Assembly (NCBI RefSeq): GCF_005938625.1
Contig: NZ_VCNJ01000040.1
Span: forward strand, 219,099 to 283,098
Reading direction: 5' to 3'
From: Pseudomonas fluorescens
GTDB taxonomy: Bacteria > Pseudomonadota > Gammaproteobacteria > Pseudomonadales > Pseudomonadaceae
Length of the DNA stretch: 64,000 bases
Shown here one piece after another: positions 43,371 to 51,302 of this stretch. Under the pieces are notes generated by a model. The model did not search any database. It was not told the origin of the DNA and saw only the letters and a program-made list of their open reading frames with translations. Each line of letters starts with the position of its first letter. Positions within the stretch are counted from its first letter, which is position 1. The position numbers were made by a program, and so were the translations under genes.

Positions 43371-44831
43371 ATGCACCCACACTTGATCAGATTACTCAGC
43401 CTGTCGGCCCTGACCGTGGGCATTCTCGCGGCCAGCAACGGCGCCCGTGCCGATGAAGGCGCCGCTGCCACGCCGCCAAAATTCAGCGCCGAACCGTGCT
43501 GTAACCTGTGCCCGGCGGCCCATGACGCGAAGAACTACACCACGCGTTACCAGCAGAACTTCACCACGTTGGTGCAGGCGCAAGGCGACTGGCTGTTCCG
43601 GACTCAGGAAGATTTGCGCACCGAGTTCAACACCACCCCGGCCGGCTACAAGCGTCTGCAACAGCTGCACGATGCGTTCAAAGCCAAAGGCGTCGAACTG
43701 GTGATCGTCTACCAGCCGACCCGTGGCCTGGTGAACCGCAACAAGCTCAATCCGCAGGAAAAAGCCGCGTTCGATTACGAGAAAGCGCTGGGCAACTACA
43801 AGACCATGCTCGGCCGTTTCGCCAAGATGGGTTACGTCGTGCCGGACCTGTCACCGCTGACCAACGAATCGCTGCCAGACACCCTGCCCGCCCACGATTT
43901 CTACTTCCGTGGCGACCAGCACTGGACGCCATACGGTGCACAGCGCACGGCGAAAATCGTCGCCGAAAAGGTCAAGCAGATCCCGGCCTTCGCCGACGTG
44001 CCCAAGCGTGAATTCGAGACCAAGCGCTCCGGGCGCATGGGCAAGACCGGCACCCTGCACAACATGGCCGGGCAACTGTGCGGCACCAGTTACGCGATCC
44101 AGTACATGGACCAGTTCACCACCGAGCCTAAGGGCGAAGCTGGCGACGGCGACCTGTTCGGCGATTCCGGCAATCCGCAAATCACCCTCGTCGGTACTTC
44201 GCACAGCGGCAAGAACTACAACTTCGCCGGCTTCCTCGAAGAAGCCATCGGCGCTGACATTCTCAACGTCGCCTTCCCTGGCGGCGGTCTGGAAGGTTCG
44301 ATGTTGCAGTACCTGGGCAGCGACGAATTCCAGAAGACCCCGCCGAAAATTCTCATCTGGGAATTCTCGCCGCTGTACCGCCTCGACCAGGAAACCATCT
44401 ATCGCCAGATGATGTCTCTTCTCGACAACGGCTGCGAAGGCAAAGATGCACAGATGACCGCGAGCACCACGCTCAAGCCGGGCAGCAAACAAGAACTGCT
44501 GGTCAACAGCAAGAACCTGAACCTGCAGAACAGCAGCCATCAGGTCGACATCCGCTTCGCCGACCCTTCGGTGAAAACCCTGCAAGCCACCCTCTGGTAC
44601 ATGAACGGTCGCCACGAGGACATCAAGATCGAGAAACCGGAAACCTCCGACACCGACGGTCGTTTCGCCTTTGAGCTGCGCACGGACGAAGACTGGGCCT
44701 CGCAAAACCTGCTGGCGGTCGAAGTCCAGGGCCCGGAAGCGGGTACCGCGCCACAGAAAGTCGAAGCGAAAATCTGCAAACGCAACGTATTCCCGGGCGC
44801 TGGGCAACAAACCGCTCAGGTCGGGCAATGA
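43371..44831 (+). CDS. algX: Alginate O-acetyltransferase AlgX
   Basis: Periplasmic SGNH-like acetyltransferase that transfers acetyl groups to alginate, with a C-terminal carbohydrate-binding module. The 486-residue precursor has a signal peptide ending near GARA (residue 26), the D-x-H pair in FRGDQHWTPYGAQ, and the catalytic Ser in LVGTSHSGKNYNF. Disulfide Cys are in EPCCNLCPAA. Good RBS GAGGA. Overlaps the start region of algL. Confidence 0.96.
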   Translation: MHPHLIRLLSLSALTVGILAASNGARADEGAAATPPKFSAEPCCNLCPAAHDAKNYTTRYQQNFTTLVQAQGDWLFRTQEDLRTEFNTTPAGYKRLQQLHDAFKAKGVELVIVYQPTRGLVNRNKLNPQEKAAFDYEKALGNYKTMLGRFAKMGYVVPDLSPLTNESLPDTLPAHDFYFRGDQHWTPYGAQRTAKIVAEKVKQIPAFADVPKREFETKRSGRMGKTGTLHNMAGQLCGTSYAIQYMDQFTTEPKGEAGDGDLFGDSGNPQITLVGTSHSGKNYNFAGFLEEAIGADILNVAFPGGGLEGSMLQYLGSDEFQKTPPKILIWEFSPLYRLDQETIYRQMMSLLDNGCEGKDAQMTASTTLKPGSKQELLVNSKNLNLQNSSHQVDIRFADPSVKTLQATLWYMNGRHEDIKIEKPETSDTDGRFAFELRTDEDWASQNLLAVEVQGPEAGTAPQKVEAKICKRNVFPGAGQQTAQVGQ

Positions 44832-44839
44832 GGTCTGCT

Positions 44840-45964
44840 ATGCGAAATCCGAAATTGAAATCTTTATTGGCACCCACCCTGTTGAGCCTGGCGATGTTCG
44901 CCGGAGCGACTCAGGCCGCCGCGCCATTGCGTCCACCGCAGGGTTACTTTGCGCCTGTGGACAAATTCAAGACTGGCGACAACAGCGAAGGCTGCGATGC
45001 GATGCCGGCGCCGTACACCGGGCCGCTGCAATTTCGCAGCAAATACGAAGGCTCGGACAAGGCGCGTTCGACCCTGAACGTGCAGTCGGAAAAAGCCTTT
45101 CGCGACACCACCAAAGACATCACCACGCTGGAACGCGGCACCGCCAAACGGGTGATGCAGTTCATGCGCGACGGTCGTCCGGAGCAACTTGATTGCACGC
45201 TGAACTGGCTGACCGCGTGGGCCAAAGCCGATGCGTTGATGTCGAAAGACTTCAACCACACCGGCAAGTCGATGCGCAAATGGGCGCTGGGCAGCATGGC
45301 CTCTTCGTACATTCGCCTGAAATTCTCCGACTCGCATCCGCTGGCGCAGCATCAGCAGGAAGCGCAGTTGATCGAAGCGTGGTTCAGCAAAATGGCCGAT
45401 CAGGTGGTCAGCGACTGGGACAACCTGCCGCTGGAAAAAACCAACAACCATTCCTACTGGGCCGCATGGTCGGTGATGGCGACCTCGGTCGCGACCAACC
45501 GCCGCGACCTGTTTGACTGGGCGGTGAAGGAATACAAGGTCGGCGCCAATCAAGTCGATGCCGACGGTTACCTGCCGAACGAACTCAAGCGCCAGCAACG
45601 CGCGCTCGCCTATCACAACTACGCCCTGCCGCCGCTGGCGATGATCGCCAGTTTCGCCCAGGTCAACGGGGTTGATTTGCGTCAGGAGAACAACGCTGCG
45701 CTGAAGCGTCTGGGTGATCGGGTGTTGTCCGGGGTGAAAGACCCGGATGAATTCGAGAAGAAGAACGGCAAAGAGCAGGACATGACCGACCTCAAAGAGG
45801 ACATGAAGTTCGCCTGGCTAGAACCGTTCTGCACGCTCTACACCTGTGCGCCGGATGTGATCGAGAAGAAGCACGGCATGCAGCCGTTCAAGACTTTCCG
45901 CCTCGGCGGCGACCTGACCAAGGTCTACGACCCGTCCCATGAAAAGGGCAACAAGGGTTCTTGA
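44840..45964 (+). CDS. algL: Alginate lyase AlgL
   Basis: Periplasmic polyM-specific lyase (PL5) that clears mislocalized alginate. Signal peptide MRNPKLKSLLAPTLLSLAMFAGATQA. The active-site region KTNNHSYWAAWS and the substrate groove WLTAWAKADAL are present. I chose the ATG at 44840 with GAGG 6 nt upstream; the ATG at 44828 overlapping the algX stop is possible. The 374-residue length is close to P. aeruginosa AlgL. A 150-bp repeat follows before algI. Confidence 0.95.
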   Translation: MRNPKLKSLLAPTLLSLAMFAGATQAAAPLRPPQGYFAPVDKFKTGDNSEGCDAMPAPYTGPLQFRSKYEGSDKARSTLNVQSEKAFRDTTKDITTLERGTAKRVMQFMRDGRPEQLDCTLNWLTAWAKADALMSKDFNHTGKSMRKWALGSMASSYIRLKFSDSHPLAQHQQEAQLIEAWFSKMADQVVSDWDNLPLEKTNNHSYWAAWSVMATSVATNRRDLFDWAVKEYKVGANQVDADGYLPNELKRQQRALAYHNYALPPLAMIASFAQVNGVDLRQENNAALKRLGDRVLSGVKDPDEFEKKNGKEQDMTDLKEDMKFAWLEPFCTLYTCAPDVIEKKHGMQPFKTFRLGGDLTKVYDPSHEKGNKGS

Positions 45965-45980
45965 AAGGCGAAAAGCAAAA

Positions 45981-46134
45981 GCCCCTCACCCTAACCCTCT
46001 CCCAGAGGGAGAGGGGACTGACCGAGGTGGCTGTACGAGTTACGCCGAAATGAAATATCGAGTCGATCTCCATTTCTGAAAACCATGGAGATCAGGCTCC
46101 CTCTCCCTCCGGGAGAGGGCGGGGGGTGAGGGGC
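45981..46134. repeat. 150-bp repeat, GCCCCTCACCCTAACCCTCT class, between algL and algI
   Basis: Outer arms GCCCCTCACCC and GGGTGAGGGGC, with inner hairpins CTCTCCC-agA-GGGAGAG and CCTCTCCCTCC-GGGAGAGG. The same repeat occurs truncated at 62589 and complete at 63694. It lies in the middle of the operon. The interval up to algI at 46250 also has a CCACGGGGGGGTTGGGGGGG tract and no gene. Confidence 0.85.
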
Positions 46135-46249
46135 GCGGTCTGACGGCCAGCTCCGACCTCAAGCAAGCATTGTGTCACCCCTCCACTACCACGGGGGGGT
46201 TGGGGGGGCTTCGGCCCTTGACTGTTGGTTCAAACATGGAGAGATCGGG

Positions 46250-47815
46250 ATGGTATTTTCATCCAACGTGTTCCTGTTTCTGTTCTTGCCGATCTTTCTC
46301 GGCTTGTACTACTTGAGCGGGCAACGCTATCGCAACCTGCTGCTGCTGATCGCCAGCTACGTGTTCTATGCCTGGTGGCGTGTGGACTTCCTCGCGCTGT
46401 TCGCCGCCGTCACATTGTGGAACTACTGGATCGGCCTCAAAGTCGGTGCCGCCGGTGTCAGAACCAAACCGGCGCAGCGCTGGCTGTTGCTCGGTGTCGC
46501 AGTCGACCTGTGCATCCTCGGCTACTTCAAGTACGCCAACTTCGGCGTCGACAGCATCAACGCGATGATGACGTCGGTCGGTCTGTCGCCGTTCATCCTC
46601 ACTCACGTGCTGCTGCCGATCGGTATCTCGTTCTACATTTTCGAATCGATCAGCTACATCATCGACGTGTATCGCGGCGACACCCCGGCCACGCGCAACC
46701 TGATCGACTTCGCGGCGTTCGTGGCGATTTTCCCGCACTTGATTGCCGGCCCGGTCCTGCGTTTCCGCGACCTCGCCGACCAGTTCAACAACCGCACGCA
46801 CACCCTCGACAAGTTCTCCGAGGGCTGCACGAGGTTCATGCAGGGTTTCATCAAAAAGGTCTTCATCGCTGACACCCTCGCGGTGGTCGCTGACCATTGC
46901 TTCGCGCTGCAAAACCCGACCACGGGTGATGCCTGGCTCGGCGCGCTGGCCTACACCGCGCAGCTGTATTTCGACTTCTCCGGTTACAGCGACATGGCCA
47001 TCGGTCTGGGCTTGATGATGGGTTTCCGCTTCATGGAAAACTTCAAACAGCCGTACATCAGCCAGTCGATCACCGAGTTCTGGCGCCGCTGGCACATCAG
47101 CCTGTCGACCTGGCTGCGCGACTATCTGTACATCACCCTCGGCGGTAACCGTAAAGGCACGCTGATGACCTATCGCAACCTGTTCCTGACCATGCTCCTC
47201 GGTGGTCTGTGGCACGGCGCGAACATCACTTACATCGTCTGGGGCGCCTGGCACGGCATGTGGCTGGCGATTGAAAAAGCGCTGGGGCTGAACACCTCGC
47301 CGCGCAGTCTCAACCCGATCCGCTGGGCGCTGACCTTCCTGCTGGTGGTCATGGGCTGGGTGATCTTCCGCGCCGAGAACCTGCATGTCGCCGGCCGTAT
47401 GTACGGCGCAATGTTCAGCTTCGGCGACTGGTCGCTGTCGGAACTCAATCAGGCCAGCCTCACCGGTCTGCAAGTGGCGACCCTCGTCGTGGCGTACGTG
47501 ACGCTGGCCTTCTTCGGTCTGCGCGATCTGTACACCAACCAGCCGCCGGCCAAGATCAAACCTGAAGTCAACGTTGAGGCCAACGGCCCTGCCACTGCGA
47601 CTCCGGGAATGATCAAAGCAGCGCCAGGCGAAAACCCGGCAAGCATCCACGAGCCTGGCTACACCGTCGGCGTCGAAGCCCAGGTGCAACCGGCCTACTG
47701 GAGCGCGGACTGGTCGCGCTATGTGATGCGCGGCTTGATCCTGCTGCTGTTCATCGCCTCGATTCTCAAACTTTCGGCGCAAAGCTTCTCGCCGTTCCTT
47801 TACTTCCAGTTCTGA
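46250..47815 (+). CDS. algI: Alginate O-acetyltransferase AlgI (MBOAT)
   Basis: Multi-pass inner-membrane protein that brings acetyl groups across the membrane for AlgJ and AlgX. The 521-residue protein starts MVFSSNVFLFLFLPIFLGLYYL. The MBOAT active-site His is in LLGGLWHGANITYIVWGAWHGMWL. I chose the ATG at 46250 with GGAGAGATCGG upstream; codons to 46172 cross the G-rich tract and are not credible. The cytosolic C-terminal loop (residues about 440-490) is Pro/Ala-rich. Confidence 0.96.
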   Translation: MVFSSNVFLFLFLPIFLGLYYLSGQRYRNLLLLIASYVFYAWWRVDFLALFAAVTLWNYWIGLKVGAAGVRTKPAQRWLLLGVAVDLCILGYFKYANFGVDSINAMMTSVGLSPFILTHVLLPIGISFYIFESISYIIDVYRGDTPATRNLIDFAAFVAIFPHLIAGPVLRFRDLADQFNNRTHTLDKFSEGCTRFMQGFIKKVFIADTLAVVADHCFALQNPTTGDAWLGALAYTAQLYFDFSGYSDMAIGLGLMMGFRFMENFKQPYISQSITEFWRRWHISLSTWLRDYLYITLGGNRKGTLMTYRNLFLTMLLGGLWHGANITYIVWGAWHGMWLAIEKALGLNTSPRSLNPIRWALTFLLVVMGWVIFRAENLHVAGRMYGAMFSFGDWSLSELNQASLTGLQVATLVVAYVTLAFFGLRDLYTNQPPAKIKPEVNVEANGPATATPGMIKAAPGENPASIHEPGYTVGVEAQVQPAYWSADWSRYVMRGLILLLFIASILKLSAQSFSPFLYFQF

Positions 47816-47825
47816 GGGATCTGAC

Positions 47826-49001
47826 ATGACCCGCTCATTACGCATCTTCTACATCGCCCTGTTCCTGGTGACCCTGTTGGTCCTCGGTGTGTGGTCGGTT
47901 CGCAGCTTCTTTGGCTTCAGCACCAATGCCGAGGCAACGGTGCTCAACGGCCGCTGGACCAAGGCTGTGGAAACGCACTACGACGATGAATTCCCGATCA
48001 AGCGTCTGGGCACCAACCTCTGGGCCGCGCTGGATTTCAAACTGTTCAACGAAGGTCGTCCGGGCGTGGTGCTCGGTCGCGATCAGTGGTTGTACAGCGA
48101 TGAGGAATTCAACCCGATCGTCAACGAAGAGCTGAACCTGCAAGGCAACTACGCGCTGGTCGAAGGCGTGCGCCAGACCCTGAAAGAGAAAGGCGTGAAA
48201 CTGGTGATGGCGATCGTGCCGGCCAAGGTTCGTCTGTACCCGGAGCATCTGGGTGAAGTGAAACCGGCGAGCATCCACGAAAATCTCTATCAGGATTTCC
48301 ATGCTCGTGTAGCCGCCGACAAGATCCTCGCCCCTGACCTGCTCAAGCCGTTCCAACAGGCCAAGCAGAGCGGTCAGCAAGTGTTCCTGCGCACTGACAC
48401 GCACTGGACGCCTGAAGGCGCCGAGATCGCTGCCAACACGCTGGCGAAAACCATCGCCGACAAGTTCCCGCTCAGCGGCGAGCCGCAGCGCTTCGTCACT
48501 ACGCCAGCGGAGAAGGTTACGCACAAGGGCGATCTGCGCTTGTTCCTGCCGCTCGATCCGCTGTTTGAAAACCTGATGCCGGCGCAAGAGCCGCTGCAAA
48601 AGCGCAACACCGTCGCGGCTGGCGATCAGCCTGCCGGTGACGACGCGCTGTTCGCCAGCAATGAAGTGCCGGTGGCACTGGTCGGCACCAGCTACAGCGC
48701 CAACCCCAACTGGAACTTCGTCGGTGCGCTGAAACAAGCGCTGCACAGCGACGTGGTGAGCTACGCCGAAGACGGCCACGGCCCGATCCTGCCGATGCTC
48801 AGCTACCTGAAAAGCGATGACTTCAAGAACAGCCCGCCACAGGTGCTGATCTGGGAGTTTCCTGAACGATATCTGCCTGTGAACAACGAAATCGGCGACG
48901 CCGACCCGCAGTGGGTCGCAGAGCTCAAACAAGCCGGTGCTCGCCAACAAAACGTAGCCATCAACACTAAATCCGAGACGCCCGATCGGGCGCAAAACTG
49001 A
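47826..49001 (+). CDS. algJ: Alginate O-acetyltransferase AlgJ
   Basis: Membrane-anchored periplasmic SGNH-like acetylesterase/transferase related to AlgX. The 391-residue protein has an N-terminal anchor (LRIFYIALFLVTLLVLGVWSVRSFFG), the D-x-H pair in RTDTHWTPEGAEIAA and the Ser in LVGTSYSANPNWNF. Ten bp after algI. It works with AlgI and AlgF. Confidence 0.95.
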   Translation: MTRSLRIFYIALFLVTLLVLGVWSVRSFFGFSTNAEATVLNGRWTKAVETHYDDEFPIKRLGTNLWAALDFKLFNEGRPGVVLGRDQWLYSDEEFNPIVNEELNLQGNYALVEGVRQTLKEKGVKLVMAIVPAKVRLYPEHLGEVKPASIHENLYQDFHARVAADKILAPDLLKPFQQAKQSGQQVFLRTDTHWTPEGAEIAANTLAKTIADKFPLSGEPQRFVTTPAEKVTHKGDLRLFLPLDPLFENLMPAQEPLQKRNTVAAGDQPAGDDALFASNEVPVALVGTSYSANPNWNFVGALKQALHSDVVSYAEDGHGPILPMLSYLKSDDFKNSPPQVLIWEFPERYLPVNNEIGDADPQWVAELKQAGARQQNVAINTKSETPDRAQN

Positions 49002-49015
49002 AAGAGAGGTACACC

Positions 49016-49672
49016 ATGACTTTCACTACTACTCCTCGTCGTCTCGCAAAACGCATTGCACTGGTTGCAGGTCTGAGCGTGTTGTCGGTTCAGGCTTTCG
49101 CCGGTGGCGACGCTGCGCTCTACGGCCCGACCGCACCGAAAGGCTCGACCTTCGTGCGTATCTACAACGCCAGCAACGCAGAAGTCAGCGCGACTGTCGG
49201 CAGCACCAACCTGAGCGACGTTGCGCCACTGGCCAGCAGCGACTTCAGCTTCATGCCGGGCGGTGATTACAGCGCCAAGGTCGGCAGCCAGACCCTGCCG
49301 GTGAAATTGGCTGGTGATCACTACTACACCCTGGTCAACAACGCTTCCGGCGCGCCGCAACTGATCGAAGAGCCGCCGTTCAAGAACAAGCAGAAATCCC
49401 TGGTACGCGTGCAGAACCTCAGCGACAAGCCGCTGACCCTGAAGACCGCCGACGGCAAGACCGACGTGGTGCCGAACGTGGCCGCCAAGGGCCGTGGCGA
49501 ACGTGAAATCAACCCAGTGAAAGTCAGCCTGGCGCTGTACGAAGGTGACAAGAAAGTCGGCGACGTGAAACCGGTCGCCCTGGAGCGCGGTGAAGCCGCA
49601 GTGCTGTACGTCACCGGCAGCGGCAGCAGCCTGTCGCCAGTCTGGGTGAAACGCCCGGTATCGACTCGCTAA
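49016..49672 (+). CDS. algF: Alginate O-acetylation protein AlgF
   Basis: Periplasmic adaptor needed for alginate acetylation; no catalytic motif. The 218-residue precursor has a signal peptide (cleavage near AFA, residue 28) and two beta-rich halves (GSTFVRIYNASNAEVSATVGSTNLS and QKSLVRVQNLSDKPLTLKTADG). RBS GAGAGG. A REP-like tract follows before algA. Confidence 0.95.
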   Translation: MTFTTTPRRLAKRIALVAGLSVLSVQAFAGGDAALYGPTAPKGSTFVRIYNASNAEVSATVGSTNLSDVAPLASSDFSFMPGGDYSAKVGSQTLPVKLAGDHYYTLVNNASGAPQLIEEPPFKNKQKSLVRVQNLSDKPLTLKTADGKTDVVPNVAAKGRGEREINPVKVSLALYEGDKKVGDVKPVALERGEAAVLYVTGSGSSLSPVWVKRPVSTR

Positions 49673-49675
49673 ACG

Positions 49676-49750
49676 CTCGAGCTATCAGCTACAAGCCTCA
49701 AGCTGCAAGTAAAGCGCTTCTAACTCGCCGCTTGCAGCTTGCAGCTCTCA
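49676..49750. repeat. REP-like repeat between algF and algA
   Basis: Inverted units AGCTACAAGCCTCAAGCTGCAAG and CTTGCAGCTTGCAGCT of the AGCTACAAGC class, ending about 25 bp before the algA start. Confidence 0.7.
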
Positions 49751-49774
49751 ACTGCATTTTATGGAGTAAACAAT

Positions 49775-51226
49775 ATGATTCCGGTGATCTTGTCAGGTGG
49801 TAGCGGTTCGCGTCTCTGGCCGCTTTCGCGTAAGCAGTTCCCTAAGCAATTCCTCGCCCTGACCGGCGAACACACGCTGTTCCAGCAGACCCTCGAGCGC
49901 CTGGTGTTCGAAGGCATGGACACCCCGATCGTGGTCTGCAACAAGGATCACCGCTTTATCGTCAACGAGCAGCTGAGCAACCGCAATCTGGAAGTGCAGC
50001 GCATCCTCATGGAACCGTTCGGTCGCAACACCGCGCCGGCCGTGGCACTGACCGCGATGATGCTGGTCAATGAAGGTCGTGACGAGTTGATGCTGGTGCT
50101 GCCGGCCGACCACGTGCTGGAAGATCAGAAAGCGCTGCAACGCGCTCTGGCCCTGGCCACCGTCGCTGCCGAAAACGGCGAAATGGTCCTGTTCGGCGTG
50201 CCGGCGACCAAACCGGAAACCGGTTACGGCTACATCAAATCCACCGGTGATTCGCTGCTGCCCGAAGGCGTCAGCCGCGTCTCGCACTTCGTCGAAAAAC
50301 CTGACGTCAAACGTGCCACCGAGTACGTGCAGTCCGGCGGCTACTACTGGAACAGCGGCATGTTCCTGTTCCGCGCCAGCCGCTTCCTCGAAGAGCTGAA
50401 AAAGCACGATCCGGACATCTACGACACCTGCCTGTTGACCCTTGAGCGCAGCGAGCAGGATGCCGACACCGTGACGCTGGACGAAGCCACCTTCGCCTGC
50501 TGCCCGGACAATTCCATCGACTACTCCGTCATGGAAAAAACCCAGCGCGCCTGCGTGGTGCCGCTGACCGCCGGCTGGAGCGATGTCGGTTGCTGGTCGT
50601 CGCTGTGGGAAGTCAACGAGAAAGACGCCAACGGCAACGTCACCAAAGGCGACGTGGTCATCCAGGACAGCAAGAACTGCATGATCCACGGCAACGGCAA
50701 ACTGGTGTCGGTGATCGGTCTGGAAAACATCGTCGTGGTCGAAACCAAAGACGCCATGATGATTGCCCACAAAGACAAGGTTCAGGGCGTCAAGCAAATG
50801 GTCAACACGCTCAACGAGCAGGGCCGCAGCGAAACCCAGAACCACTGCGAGGTTTATCGTCCGTGGGGTTCGTATGACTCGGTGGACATGGGCGGGCGTT
50901 TCCAGGTCAAGCACATTTCGGTAAAACCGGGCGCATGCCTGTCGCTGCAGATGCACCACCACCGCGCCGAACACTGGATCGTGGTCAGCGGCACCGCTGA
51001 AGTGACCTGCGATGAAAACGTGTTCCTGCTCTGCGAGAACCAGTCGACCTACATCCCGATCGCCTCGGTGCATCGCCTGCGCAACCCGGGCAAGATCCCG
51101 CTGGAAATCATCGAAGTCCAGTCGGGCTCGTACCTGGGTGAAGACGATATCGAGCGCTTCGAAGACATCTACGGCCGCTCCACACCGATCGAACGCGGCG
51201 TGTCGGTGAAGACCATCGCGCAGTAA
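49775..51226 (+). CDS. algA: Bifunctional phosphomannose isomerase/GDP-mannose pyrophosphorylase AlgA
   Basis: Supplies GDP-mannose from fructose-6-phosphate (first and third cytosolic steps). The 483-residue protein has the N-terminal nucleotidyltransferase domain (LSGGSGSRLWPLSRKQFPKQFL; FVEKP) and the C-terminal cupin isomerase domain (HISVKPGACLSLQMHHHRAEHWIVVSG) with metal-binding His. I chose the ATG at 49775 with ATGGAGTAA upstream. Last gene of the alg operon; a strong terminator follows. Confidence 0.97.
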   Translation: MIPVILSGGSGSRLWPLSRKQFPKQFLALTGEHTLFQQTLERLVFEGMDTPIVVCNKDHRFIVNEQLSNRNLEVQRILMEPFGRNTAPAVALTAMMLVNEGRDELMLVLPADHVLEDQKALQRALALATVAAENGEMVLFGVPATKPETGYGYIKSTGDSLLPEGVSRVSHFVEKPDVKRATEYVQSGGYYWNSGMFLFRASRFLEELKKHDPDIYDTCLLTLERSEQDADTVTLDEATFACCPDNSIDYSVMEKTQRACVVPLTAGWSDVGCWSSLWEVNEKDANGNVTKGDVVIQDSKNCMIHGNGKLVSVIGLENIVVVETKDAMMIAHKDKVQGVKQMVNTLNEQGRSETQNHCEVYRPWGSYDSVDMGGRFQVKHISVKPGACLSLQMHHHRAEHWIVVSGTAEVTCDENVFLLCENQSTYIPIASVHRLRNPGKIPLEIIEVQSGSYLGEDDIERFEDIYGRSTPIERGVSVKTIAQ

Positions 51227-51235
51227 CGTCCGTTA

Positions 51236-51302
51236 AAAAAGAAGCCCCCGTCCAGCCCGTTGCGTCCCCTATCCGCAGTGGGTTGGGCGGGGGCTTTTTT
51301 AC
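51236..51302 (+). terminator. Terminator of the alginate operon
   Basis: Inverted blocks AAGCCCCCGTCCAGCCC and GGGTTGGGCGGGGGCTT with a short loop, followed by TTTTTT. It also ends the convergent RHS gene, whose stop lies immediately to the right. Confidence 0.88.

Noticed and set aside
46186..46210. G-rich tract before algI as a quadruplex regulator
   Set aside because: Two G7 runs only, with no further runs in range; not enough for a convincing four-tract motif.
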